Of a stretch of DNA of 47,216 nt, positions 24,412 through 32,507 are shown piece after piece (position 1 is the first letter of the stretch; each line of letters opens with the position of its first letter). The stretch is from the NCBI RefSeq assembly GCF_003331055.1, contig NZ_PUQD01000040.1, positions 1-47,216 of the forward strand, given 5' to 3'. Both the position numbers and the translations under genes were made by a program. Under the pieces are notes generated by a model. That model saw nothing but the letters and a program-made list of their open reading frames with translations, was not told the origin of the DNA and made no database searches. This stretch comes from Pseudomonas sp. AFG_SD02_1510_Pfu_092. Lineage in GTDB: Bacteria > Pseudomonadota > Gammaproteobacteria > Pseudomonadales > Pseudomonadaceae.

Positions 24412-25908
24412 TCAGGCCCCTTTGGCCGAAGGCAGCTTCGATACCAGGCGCAGCGACACGGTCAGCCCTTCGAGCTGGTAGTGCGGGCGCAGGTAGAAGC
24501 GCGAGTTGTAGTAACCCGGGTTGCCTTCGACGTCCTCGACCACGACCTCGGCCGCTGCCAGCGGGTGCTGGGCCTTGGTGGTCTCGGTGGAGTGCGCCGG
24601 GTCGCCGTCGACGTAGTTGAGGATCCAGTCCTGCAGCCAGCGCTGCATCTCGTCCTTCTCCTTGAACGAGCCGATCTTGTCGCGAACGATGCACTTGAGG
24701 TAGTGCGCGAAGCGGCAGGTGGCGAACAGGTACGGCAGGCGCGCGGCCAGGTTGGCGTTGGCGGTGGCGTCCGGGTCGTCGTACTCGGCCGGCTTCTGCA
24801 GCGACTGGGCGCCGATGAAGGCGGCGAAGTCGGTGTTCTTCTTGTGCAGCAGCGGCATGAAGCCGTTCTTCGCCAGCTCCGCTTCGCGGCGGTCGGAAAT
24901 GGCGATTTCGGTCGGGCACTTCATGTCCACGCCACCGTCGTCGGTGGGGAAGGTGTGCGCCGGCAGGCCCTGCACTTCGCCACCCGACTCCACGCCGCGG
25001 ATGCGCGAGCACCAGCCGTAGTGCTTGAACGAGCGGTTGATGTTCACGGCCATGGCATAGGCGGCGTTGGCCCAGGTGTATTTGCTGCTGTCGGCGCCAT
25101 CGGTGTCTTCTTCGAAGGCGAAGGCCTCGACCGGGTCGGTCTTGGCGCCGTATGGCAGGCGCGCCAGGAAGCGCGGCATGGTCAGGCCGATGTAGCGCGA
25201 ATCTTCCGACTCACGCAGCGAGCGCCAGCCAGCATATTCCGGGGTGGTGAAGATCTTGGTCAGGTCGCGCGGGTTGCTCAGCTCCTGCCACGAGCCCATG
25301 CCCATCACGGTCGGCGAGGCGGCGGCGATGAACGGCGCGTGCATCGAGGCGCAGACCTTCGACATCTCGCCCAGCAGCTCGACGTCGGGTGGCGACTGGT
25401 CGAAGTAATAGTCGCCGACCAGGCAGCCGTAAGGTTCGCCGCCGAACTGGCCGTACTCTTCTTCGTACAGCTTCTTGAACACCGGGCTCTGGTCCCAGGC
25501 GGTGCCCTTGAACTTTTTCAAGGTCTTGTGCAGGTCGGTCTTCGACACGTTGAGCACGCGAATCTTCAGCTGCTCGTCGCTTTCGGTGTTGTTGACCAGG
25601 TAGTGCAGGCCGCGCCAGGCGCTTTCCAGCTGCTGGAAATCATCGTGGTGGATGATCTGGTTGACCTGGGCGGTGAGCTTGGCGTCGATGGCGGCAATGA
25701 TCTGCTCGATCGAGCCGATGGCGTCGTTGGACACCAGGTTGGTCTGCGCCAGCGCCTGCTCGGCCAAGGTACGCACGGCGCTTTCCACCGCTTCCTTGGC
25801 GCGTTCGGTCTTGGGTTTGAACTCCTGCAGCAGCAGGCTGGCGAATTCGCTCGGGTCCTGGGTGGCGCCGGCCGGCTGGGCCTGGGCTTCGCGCAATGGG
25901 TCGTTCAT
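24412..25908 (-). CDS. tssC: T6SS sheath large subunit TssC (VipB)
   Basis: 498 residues: DQSPPDVELLGEMSKVCASM, APFIAAASPTVMGM, RFLARLPYGAKTDPVEAF, AHYLKCIVRDKIGSF and a C-terminal GNPGYYNSRFYLRPHYQLEG, all typical of TssC. TssB/TssC build the contractile sheath. The N-terminal helix PSEFASLLLQEFKPKTERAK is the probable ClpV-recognised segment. This fits the absence of a tagJ adaptor gene. AGGAGA lies 6 bases before the ATG and the gene starts 11 bases after tssB. Confidence 0.97.
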   Translation of the reverse strand: MNDPLREAQAQPAGATQDPSEFASLLLQEFKPKTERAKEAVESAVRTLAEQALAQTNLVSNDAIGSIEQIIAAIDAKLTAQVNQIIHHDDFQQLESAWRGLHYLVNNTESDEQLKIRVLNVSKTDLHKTLKKFKGTAWDQSPVFKKLYEEEYGQFGGEPYGCLVGDYYFDQSPPDVELLGEMSKVCASMHAPFIAAASPTVMGMGSWQELSNPRDLTKIFTTPEYAGWRSLRESEDSRYIGLTMPRFLARLPYGAKTDPVEAFAFEEDTDGADSSKYTWANAAYAMAVNINRSFKHYGWCSRIRGVESGGEVQGLPAHTFPTDDGGVDMKCPTEIAISDRREAELAKNGFMPLLHKKNTDFAAFIGAQSLQKPAEYDDPDATANANLAARLPYLFATCRFAHYLKCIVRDKIGSFKEKDEMQRWLQDWILNYVDGDPAHSTETTKAQHPLAAAEVVVEDVEGNPGYYNSRFYLRPHYQLEGLTVSLRLVSKLPSAKGA

Positions 25909-25919
25909 GGGCTGTCTCC

Positions 25920-26435
25920 TCAGGCCTTGGGCTCGTTGTCGACGGGTTTCGGCGCGCTGGCCAGGGCCTGCAGCAGGGCCGGGTCCTTGATGGCCTTGAG
26001 GATGATGTCCTCGGCACCGGTCTTGCCGTCCATGTAGGTCAGCAGGTTGGCCAGCTGGGTGCGCGCCTCGAGCAGCTGGTTGAGGGCATCGACCTTGCGG
26101 GCCACGGCGGCCGGGCTGAAGTCGTCCATGCTCTCGAAGGTGATGTCCAGGCTCAGGTTGCCTTCGCCGGTCAGCTCGTTGGGCACGTTGAAGGCCACGC
26201 GTGGCTTCATCGCCTTCAGGCGCGAATCGAAGTTGTCGACATCGATCTCCAGGAACTTGCGTTCGGCCACCGCAGGCAGCGGTTCGGCCGGCTTGCCGGC
26301 GAGGTCCGACAGCACGCCCATGACGAACGGCAGCTGGACTTTCTTCTCGGCGCCGTAGAGTTCGACGTCATATTCGATCTGCACCCTCGGCGCACGGTTG
26401 CGCGCGATGAATTTCTGGGAGCTGTCTTTCGCCAC
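25920..26435 (-). CDS. tssB: T6SS sheath small subunit TssB (VipA)
   Basis: 171 residues with TssB hallmarks: NRAPRVQIEYDVELYGAEKK, LPFVMGVLSDLAG, FDSRLKAMKPRVAFNVPN, NLSLDITFESMDDFSPAAVA and LLTYMDGKTGAEDII. The start is GTG at 26433-26435, with a strong AGGAGG 6 bases upstream. It pairs with TssC to form the sheath protomer. Confidence 0.97.
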   Translation of the reverse strand: MAKDSSQKFIARNRAPRVQIEYDVELYGAEKKVQLPFVMGVLSDLAGKPAEPLPAVAERKFLEIDVDNFDSRLKAMKPRVAFNVPNELTGEGNLSLDITFESMDDFSPAAVARKVDALNQLLEARTQLANLLTYMDGKTGAEDIILKAIKDPALLQALASAPKPVDNEPKA

Positions 26436-26507
26436 GTTGTTCCTCCTGGTCGCCGGTGCGGCGGCGCTGTTCGTTGCGGGCGTCGGTGTTGATGCGGGCC
26501 GAGGGCG

Positions 26508-27539
26508 TCAGTTGTCCTCGGCGCCGCGCAGGTTCTCGAATTGCGACCAGCCATCGGGGATCAGGTCGCGGACAATGGTTGCGAAATCGGCATTGACCAG
26601 CCGCTTCGCCCGGTGCAACAGCACCGGCAGCGGGCTGGAGGGCTCGTGGCGCGCGTAGTACTGCAACAGCCGGTCGAGGCTCTGCTGCACATCCTCGCGG
26701 CTGTTGACTTCGCCCGGGCGGGCGGCAGGCCGGGCGCTGGGGCTGGTGGCGGCGGGCGGCGCTTGCTCGCTGATGGTGGCCGGTGTGTCGGCGGCGGCCA
26801 GGGCAGGGCCTGCGCCGGCCGGGGCGTAGTCGGCGAGCACCTGCTGCACCTGGCGCAGCGGCTGGCGCAGGGCCGACAGGTCGACGCCACTGGCCGAGCC
26901 GACCTGGTCGTTGACCCGCTGTTCGATGGCGTCCACCGCCTCGCGGGCCAGTTGCAGGGCCGCCTGGCACTGCTGCAACTGCTCCTCGTCAGCGTCACGC
27001 AGGGCGGCGGCCAGTTCCTCGGCGCTGAGCTGTTCGCTGGCGAAATGCTGCACGCCGGCGGCATGCAATGCGGCGCGCAGGGTGACCGGGCCGAAGGCGC
27101 GCGAGCGCACCAGCACGGCGTCGCGCAGCAGGGCGATGTTGGTGTCGCAGGTCAGGCCGGCCAGGGCATTGACCCGTACCGTGGGGTCGTTGTCGTCGGC
27201 GGCGTCCAGCTGCGGGTGCAGGTACAGCCAGTACTCGGCGAGCAGGTCGCGGATCAGTTCCAGGCTGGCGGCCAGGCCTGGCAGGCCATGCAGGGCGAGG
27301 TTGGCCTGCAGCAGAAAATGGGTGATGCGCAGGTCCTTGCTGCGTTGCAGCAAGCGGCTGCAGGCCTGCTCGATGTCGCGCCACTGCGGCGGTTCGGCGG
27401 GCTGAACGGCATCGCCCATGACGCGCTCGGGGCGGCCCTGGGCATCACGCTCCAGTTGCAGAAACTCGGCGTCATATTCGAGGTCTTCGCCGCAGGGGAA
27501 GTCAGCGGAAACAGCGGCGAGCAACGGCGATGCGTTCAC
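26508..27539 (-). CDS. tssA: T6SS TssA (ImpA-type)
   Basis: 343 residues. The N-terminal ImpA domain includes FPCGEDLEYDAEFLQLE, EYWLYLHPQLDAADDNDP and VRVNALAGLTCDTNIALL. A Pro/Ala-rich linker (~245-280) leads to the C-terminal VNSREDVQQSLDRLLQYYAR...LIPDGWSQFENLRG of short, H1-type TssA. It primes baseplate assembly and tube/sheath polymerisation. The start is GTG at 27537-27539 with GGGAG ~12 bases upstream; no better start is visible. It is the first gene of the minus-strand arm, facing the shared control region. Confidence 0.93.
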   Translation of the reverse strand: MNASPLLAAVSADFPCGEDLEYDAEFLQLERDAQGRPERVMGDAVQPAEPPQWRDIEQACSRLLQRSKDLRITHFLLQANLALHGLPGLAASLELIRDLLAEYWLYLHPQLDAADDNDPTVRVNALAGLTCDTNIALLRDAVLVRSRAFGPVTLRAALHAAGVQHFASEQLSAEELAAALRDADEEQLQQCQAALQLAREAVDAIEQRVNDQVGSASGVDLSALRQPLRQVQQVLADYAPAGAGPALAAADTPATISEQAPPAATSPSARPAARPGEVNSREDVQQSLDRLLQYYARHEPSSPLPVLLHRAKRLVNADFATIVRDLIPDGWSQFENLRGAEDN

Positions 27540-27586
27540 CAGAATTCGATCTCCCTATCGGCCCTTGGTGAGGGCGTGTTCTTGTG

Positions 27587-27675
27587 CGAAGTTGCAAATG
27601 TGAACTGGCGCACAAACTTTTCAACGTGTGCCGAGGTGATATCACGGTGATATTATTTTGGCACTTCGAAGTTGC
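27587..27675. repeat. 9-bp direct repeat in the divergent control region
   Basis: CGAAGTTGC occurs at 27587-27595 and at 27667-27675, exactly 80 bases apart. The flanks are partly similar (GTG before copy 1, CTT before copy 2; both followed by A/T-rich bases). Copy 2 lies inside the spacer of the proposed fha promoter. Suggests a regulator site on each side of the divergent region. From 27690 to 27932 I see no gene. Confidence 0.5.
27635..27653. promoter_or_regulatory. Palindromic operator-like site, GTGATATCAC plus an extra half-site
   Basis: A perfect 10-bp palindrome GTGATATCAC occupies 27636-27645, and GGTGATAT repeats at 27635-27642 and 27646-27653. It ends 5 bases before the -35 box of the proposed promoter toward fha. 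That position suits an activator or a bidirectional repressor. The regulator is not identifiable. Confidence 0.5.
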
Positions 27676-27686
27676 GCATTTATGGT
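27658..27686 (+). promoter_or_regulatory. Sigma-70-like promoter toward fha and the plus-strand arm
   Basis: TTGGCA (27658-27663; 5/6 to the -35 consensus), a 17-base spacer, then TATGGT (27681-27686; 4/6 to the -10 consensus). It would give a leader of ~240 bases before fha. No comparably good promoter was found for the tssA direction, although AT-rich sequence including an AATAAT box lies on the minus strand in the same stretch. Confidence 0.5.
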
Positions 27687-27932
27687 TTATTTATTCGAGG
27701 GTGTCAAGGTAAGCTACGCGCCGCCGAGTGCCTGCTGTGACTTTGTTGGCAGTCGCCGGGCATCGCTTGTCGGTGACTCTGGTTTGGCCTTGGCGATGGC
27801 TTTACATACCCTTCATATATTTGTGGTTTTTACCTGGGCCACGTGAATCAAGGGTTGCAGCGATGTTCGAGTGGTTGCGCAAACTAACTCGAATGGATGG
27901 ATCGACGTTCTAAACGGATGCAAGGAGGCATG

Positions 27933-29318
27933 ATGGCACTTTGCCTAACTATCACCAGCTATCACAAGATTACCCCTGGACAATGTCCGGAAATGCGGCT
28001 GGAGAGCGGTGCCATCACTATTGGTCGCGCGGCCGACAATGACTGGGTACTTCCCGACCCGGAGCGGTTGGTATCGTCCCGGCATTGTGTGATCCAGTTC
28101 AAGGATGGCCAGTATTATTTGACCGACGACAGTACCAATGGCGTCGAGTTAGTTTGCGCGGGTATTCGTTTGCGTCGTGGTAACAGTGAGCCATTGATGG
28201 ATGGCGAAGTTATCCGTATTGGTGAATACGAGATACAGGCGCGGATCGACGCGAGCCTGCCCGGCAGCCTCGAGGGCGAGCCCCAGGCGCACAGTTTCGA
28301 AGCGCTGATGGCCAACCAGGTGGCGGCCCCGGCCATGCCTGCCCCGGCGATTTCCGGTGCGCCGGCTGCGTTCCTGCAGGGGGCATCGAGCCACGACACG
28401 TTGCCTGACCTGTTCGACTTCCTCGGCCCGGCCAGCGTGCCGCCGGTCAGCCAGCCCGACCATGTCCCCGCCCAGCAGCATGACTTCCGTCCGCCAACCC
28501 CGCTGACGCCGCCGGTGCCAGCTGCCGCCCCGGCCGCGCCGGGGATGATCCCGGAAGACTGGGACCTGCTCGGCTCGACGCCGGCTGCAGCACCGGCAGT
28601 TGCACCAGCTCCAGCCCCGGCCCCGGCCCCGGCCCCGACTGCGGAAACACTACCGCCACCGCCTGCACCGCCGGTGGCAACGGCGGCGGTCGCGCCACCG
28701 GCCGCTGCGCCCGCGCCCGCCATGACCAGCGACGCGTTGTTGCAGGCGTTCCTGCGCGGCGCCGGCATCGAGCACCTGCGCATCGACGCCGCCGATGCTG
28801 CCGCGCAGATGGAGGCCATCGGCCGCAGCTACCGCCTGATGGTAGAGGGCCTGATCGACGTTTTGCGTGCGCGCAGCAGCCTGAAGGGCGAGTTCCGCAT
28901 GCAGCAGACCACCATTGCCCCGGTGCAGAACAACCCGCTGAAATTCGCCCCCAATGCCGACGAGGCGTTGCTGTTGCTGCTGCGCCACGGCAACCAGGCG
29001 TTCATGCCGGCAGACCAGGCGGTGCGCGAGAGCTTCGATGATCTGCGCGCCCACCAGCTGGCGGTGATGGCTGGCGTGCAGGCTGCCATCCAGCACCTGC
29101 TGGCGTGTTTCCAGCCGGCCCGCCTGGAGCAGCACCTGGCACCGGCCGCCGGGCTGGCCAAGCTGTTCGGCGGCTCGCGCCAGGCGCATTGCTGGCAGCA
29201 GTTCACCGAGCTTTACGGGCAGATTTCCCGCGAGGCCGAAGACGATTTCCAGGAGCTGCTCGGCCGCGAATTCAGCCGCGCCTACCAGGCCCACAGCAGC
29301 CGTGCGCAACGTCGCTGA
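27933..29318 (+). CDS. fha: Fha/TagH, FHA-domain T6SS activator
   Basis: 461 residues. The FHA domain (~25-105) has TIGRAADNDWVLPD, SSRHCVIQF and DDSTNGVEL, the phosphothreonine-reading loops. A long Pro/Ala linker (~130-260, with alternating PA repeats) leads to a C-terminal type VI FHA-associated domain (~265-461: DALLQAFLRGAGIEHLRID; FWRQ-like SRQAHCWQQFTELYGQI). In the P. aeruginosa H1 system PpkA phosphorylates Fha1 to trigger assembly, and PppA reverses it; all three genes are present here. Two adjacent ATGs exist at 27930 and 27933. AAGGAGG at 27922-27928 is one base from the first and four from the second, so the second is preferred. Confidence 0.93.
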   Translation: MALCLTITSYHKITPGQCPEMRLESGAITIGRAADNDWVLPDPERLVSSRHCVIQFKDGQYYLTDDSTNGVELVCAGIRLRRGNSEPLMDGEVIRIGEYEIQARIDASLPGSLEGEPQAHSFEALMANQVAAPAMPAPAISGAPAAFLQGASSHDTLPDLFDFLGPASVPPVSQPDHVPAQQHDFRPPTPLTPPVPAAAPAAPGMIPEDWDLLGSTPAAAPAVAPAPAPAPAPAPTAETLPPPPAPPVATAAVAPPAAAPAPAMTSDALLQAFLRGAGIEHLRIDAADAAAQMEAIGRSYRLMVEGLIDVLRARSSLKGEFRMQQTTIAPVQNNPLKFAPNADEALLLLLRHGNQAFMPADQAVRESFDDLRAHQLAVMAGVQAAIQHLLACFQPARLEQHLAPAAGLAKLFGGSRQAHCWQQFTELYGQISREAEDDFQELLGREFSRAYQAHSSRAQRR

Positions 29319-29357
29319 GTGCACCCCGGAAGCCCAAGGTACGTCATGAGGACAAGG

Positions 29358-29855
29358 ATGAAAGCAATACCACTGGTAGCCGCCCTGAGCCTGGTGCTGC
29401 TCGCTGCCTGCAGCAAGGACACGCCTGTTGCCGCGGTCGCCGACGAGGTGCCGGAGCGCGCCGCCGTGACCCTGTATTTCAGCGCCGCCGCCGGGCTCAA
29501 CCCGGGCCCTGGTGGCGCCCCGGCGCCGGTACGGGTGCGCCTGTTCGAGCTGAAGAACAGCGCCGCCTTCGCCCGCGCCGACTACTTTGCCCTGGCCGAA
29601 CGCGCCCAGGCCACCCTCGGCGCCGACCTGATCGACCAGGACGAAGTGCTGTTGCAGCCCGGCGGGCAATTGCGCCTGGAGCGCCCGCTGGACCCCGCCA
29701 CGCGCCACATCGGCCTGGTGGTCGGTTATCGCGAGATCGACCAGGCCCAGTGGCGCAGTGTGCTGCCAGTGCCGCCGCGCGACTACCAGATCAGCCTCGA
29801 TGTGCGTGATGTGCGCAGCGCCGAGGCCACCCCCCAACCTGAACCTGCCCGCTAG
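29358..29855 (+). CDS. tssJ: T6SS outer-membrane lipoprotein TssJ
   Basis: 165 residues with a lipoprotein signal (LVLLAACS, Cys18). The mature domain has the TssJ strands VTLYFSAAAGLNPG, PVRVRLFELKNSAAFARADYF and RHIGLVVGYREID. It anchors the TssJLM membrane complex to the outer membrane through TssM. The ATG at 29358 has AGGA 6 bases upstream; an ATG at 29346 is possible but lengthens the signal's n-region. It lies 39 bases after fha. Confidence 0.94.
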   Translation: MKAIPLVAALSLVLLAACSKDTPVAAVADEVPERAAVTLYFSAAAGLNPGPGGAPAPVRVRLFELKNSAAFARADYFALAERAQATLGADLIDQDEVLLQPGGQLRLERPLDPATRHIGLVVGYREIDQAQWRSVLPVPPRDYQISLDVRDVRSAEATPQPEPAR

Positions 29856-29870
29856 GCAATCGGAGCCCCC

Positions 29871-31205
29871 ATGTCCTGGAACAATCGCGTGGTCTGGTCG
29901 GAAGGCATGTTCATCACGACCCAGCATTTCCAACAGCACGACCGCTACCTCGAACACCTGGTAGATGCCCGCAGCCGGCCCTTGAGCGCGGCTGCCTGGG
30001 GCTTTTCCGAACTGCTGCTCGACCAGGGCCTGCTCGCCCAAGGCAAGGTGGCGATCATCAGTGCCCGCGGCCTGCTGCCCGACGGCACGCCGTTCGACAT
30101 CCCCCGCGACGACCTGCCGCCGGCGCCGCTGGAGGTGCCCGACGCACTGCGCGATGGCGTGGTCCACCTGGGCCTGCCGCTCAAGCGCGCCGGGGCCCGC
30201 GACACCGTCGACGAAGGCGAGGCCAGCGCCGGCGCCCGCTACATCAGCCGGGTCAGTGAAGTGCGTGACGACAACGCACCGTTCGAGAACCGTGCCGCGC
30301 TGGCCCTCGGCAGCCGCGCCTTGCGCCTGCTGCTCAGCGAGGACGGCCTGAGCGACTACGCCGCCCTCGGCATGCTGCGCATCCGCGAAAAGCGCGCCGA
30401 CCGTGCCCTGGTGGTGGATGACAGCTACATCCCGCCGTTGCTTGACGTCGCCGCCAGCCAGCAGTTGTCCGGCTTCTGCGGCGAGTTGCTGGGGCTGCTG
30501 CACCAGCGTGGCGAAGCGCTGGCCGGGCGGGTGGTCGCCTCGGCCAACGGCGGGGCGTCGGAGATTGCCGACTTCATGCTGCTGCAACTGGTCAACCGCG
30601 CCCAGCCGCTGGTCGAGCATCTCAACCAGCTGAGCCCGCTGCACCCCGAGCGCCTGTACAGCGAACTGGTGGCGCTGGCCGGCGAGTTCGCCACCTTCAC
30701 CCGTGATGGCCGGCGCCCGCACAGCTTCCCGGTGTACCAGCACGACGACCTGGCAGCCACCTTCGCGCCGGTGATGAACGCGTTGCGCGAGGCCCTGTCG
30801 ACGCTGATCGACAGCAAGGCGGTGGCGATTCCGATCGTCGAGAAGGCCTACGGTATCCATGTCGGCATGCTCGCCGACCGCAGCCTGCTCGACAGCGCCA
30901 GTTTCATCCTCGTGGTGCGCGCCGACGTGCCCAGCGAGACCCTGCGCAGCCGCTTCGGCCAACAGAGCAAGATCGGCTCGGTGGAGCACATTCGCGACCT
31001 GGTCAACCTGCAACTGCCGGGCATCGGCCTGCTGCCGTTGCCGGTGGCGCCACGGCAGATTCCGTTCCACGCCGGTGCCACCTACTTCGAACTCGACCGT
31101 GGCAGCGAACACTGGAAGCAGCTGCAGCATTCCGGTGGCTTTGCCTTCTACGTCGCCGGCGAATTCCCCGGCCTGAGCCTGGCCTTCTGGGCCATTCGAG
31201 GATAA
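29871..31205 (+). CDS. tssK: T6SS baseplate protein TssK
   Basis: 444 residues opening with NNRVVWSEGMFITTQHFQQH, the TssK/VasE signature, then YLEHLVDARSRPL and LLSEDGLSDYAALGMLRI. The C-terminal part (GIGLLPLPVAPRQIPFHAGA, YFELDRGSEHWKQLQ) is the region that contacts the membrane complex. TssK trimers link the baseplate wedges to TssL/TssM. GGAG lies 6 bases before the ATG and the gene ends 6 bases before tssL. Confidence 0.97.
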   Translation: MSWNNRVVWSEGMFITTQHFQQHDRYLEHLVDARSRPLSAAAWGFSELLLDQGLLAQGKVAIISARGLLPDGTPFDIPRDDLPPAPLEVPDALRDGVVHLGLPLKRAGARDTVDEGEASAGARYISRVSEVRDDNAPFENRAALALGSRALRLLLSEDGLSDYAALGMLRIREKRADRALVVDDSYIPPLLDVAASQQLSGFCGELLGLLHQRGEALAGRVVASANGGASEIADFMLLQLVNRAQPLVEHLNQLSPLHPERLYSELVALAGEFATFTRDGRRPHSFPVYQHDDLAATFAPVMNALREALSTLIDSKAVAIPIVEKAYGIHVGMLADRSLLDSASFILVVRADVPSETLRSRFGQQSKIGSVEHIRDLVNLQLPGIGLLPLPVAPRQIPFHAGATYFELDRGSEHWKQLQHSGGFAFYVAGEFPGLSLAFWAIRG

Positions 31206-31211
31206 CCCGCG

Positions 31212-32507
31212 ATGCACCCGGACGATCCGCTGGCCAACGACCGTACCCAGTTCATGCCGCGCCCCGGCGGCCGCGCCGCGCAACCGGCCCCGGCACCCGC
31301 GCCGTTGCAGGTGCCGGCCGAGCCGCTGGCGCCCGGCCAGGGCGTGGGCCTCAACCCGCTGGAGCAGGCCGCCGGGCCGTTGCTGGCCTTGCTTACCCGC
31401 CTGCGCAACACCATCGCCCACTCGGCGCCGGCCAGCCTGCGCGCGCAGTTGCTGGCCTACCTGCGCCAGTTCGAGACCCGTGCCGAAGCTGCCGGGGTGG
31501 CGCGCAACGAGGTGCTGCTGGCGCGCTACGCACTGTGCACCGCGCTGGACGAGGCGGTGCTCAGCACGCCGTGGGGCAGTGCCAGCGACTGGAGCCGGCA
31601 GAGCTTGCTGATCACCGTGCACAACGAGGCCTGGGGTGGCGAGAAGGTGTTCCAGCTGATGGAGCATTGCCTGCAAAGCCCGCGCGAACGCCTCAACCTG
31701 CTGGAGCTGCTGTACCTGTGCACCAGCCTCGGCTTCGAAGGCCGCTACCGGGTCATGAACGATGGCCGCGCCCAGCTCGAAGCACTGCGCGAGCGCGCCG
31801 CTGCGGCGATTCGCAGTGCCCGTGGCGAGCGCGAGCGCGAACTGTCGCCGCACTGGCGCGGGGTCACCGTCAACCGCGATCGCCTGGCCCAGTTCGTGCC
31901 GCCATGGGTAGGCCTGGCGGTGGCCGTGGCGTTGCTGTTGCTGCTGCTGTTCGGCCTGCGCCTGAAGCTGGCCGCCGATGCCGAGCCGGTGTTCCGTGGT
32001 ATCCACGCGCTGGGCGAAATCCCGGTGCAAGCCATGGACCGCCCGGTGGTGCAGCCCAAGCCGGTGCAGCGCCCGCGCCTGGCCGGGTTCCTTGCCGAGG
32101 ACATCAAGGCCGGCCGGGTCGCGGTCGAAGATGCGGTGGACCGTTCGGTGGTGACCATTCGCGGCGACGAGCTGTTCGCCAGTGCCAGCGCCAGCATCAA
32201 GGGCGATTTCCAGCCGCTGATGCTGCGCATTGCCGAGGCCGTGGCCAAGGTCAAGGGCAATGTGCGGGTGACCGGGCACAGCGACAACCAGCGCATCGCG
32301 ACGCTGCGCTTCCCGTCCAACTGGGCCTTGTCGCAGGCGCGTGCCGAAGAGGTCAAGGGCCTGCTCGCCGCGCGCACCGGGCAACCTGAGCGCTTCAGCG
32401 CCGAAGGCTTGAGCGACACCGAACCACTGGCGTCGAACGACACCGCGCAAGGCCGGGCGAAGAATCGCCGGGTTGAAATCACCGTGCTGGCGGAGGGCGT
32501 CGAGTGA
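31212..32507 (+). CDS. tssL: T6SS membrane protein TssL with C-terminal OmpA-like domain
   Basis: 431 residues. The DotU-type cytoplasmic domain (~50-215) has NPLEQAAGPLLALLTRLRN, YALCTALDEAVLSTPWG and LLELLYLCTSLGFEGRYRV. One membrane helix (~232-252: WVGLAVAVALLLLLLFGLRL) is followed by a periplasmic OmpA/MotB-type peptidoglycan-binding domain (~325-431: VRVTGHSDNQ, NWALSQARAEEV, GRAKNRRVEI). This is the 'extended' TssL, which holds the complex to the cell wall itself. The stop overlaps the tssM GTG start. Confidence 0.96.
   Translation: MHPDDPLANDRTQFMPRPGGRAAQPAPAPAPLQVPAEPLAPGQGVGLNPLEQAAGPLLALLTRLRNTIAHSAPASLRAQLLAYLRQFETRAEAAGVARNEVLLARYALCTALDEAVLSTPWGSASDWSRQSLLITVHNEAWGGEKVFQLMEHCLQSPRERLNLLELLYLCTSLGFEGRYRVMNDGRAQLEALRERAAAAIRSARGERERELSPHWRGVTVNRDRLAQFVPPWVGLAVAVALLLLLLFGLRLKLAADAEPVFRGIHALGEIPVQAMDRPVVQPKPVQRPRLAGFLAEDIKAGRVAVEDAVDRSVVTIRGDELFASASASIKGDFQPLMLRIAEAVAKVKGNVRVTGHSDNQRIATLRFPSNWALSQARAEEVKGLLAARTGQPERFSAEGLSDTEPLASNDTAQGRAKNRRVEITVLAEGVE

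Noticed and set aside
27660..27677. Sigma-54 promoter (TGGCAC ... TTGC) upstream of fha
   Set aside because: The GG and GC elements are 12 bases apart instead of the required 10, so a sigma-54 holoenzyme should not recognise it.
27728..27913. Small ORF (61 codons) in the tssA-fha gap
   Set aside because: No ribosome site and no similarity; the frame ends inside the fha leader and lies in a probable untranslated region.
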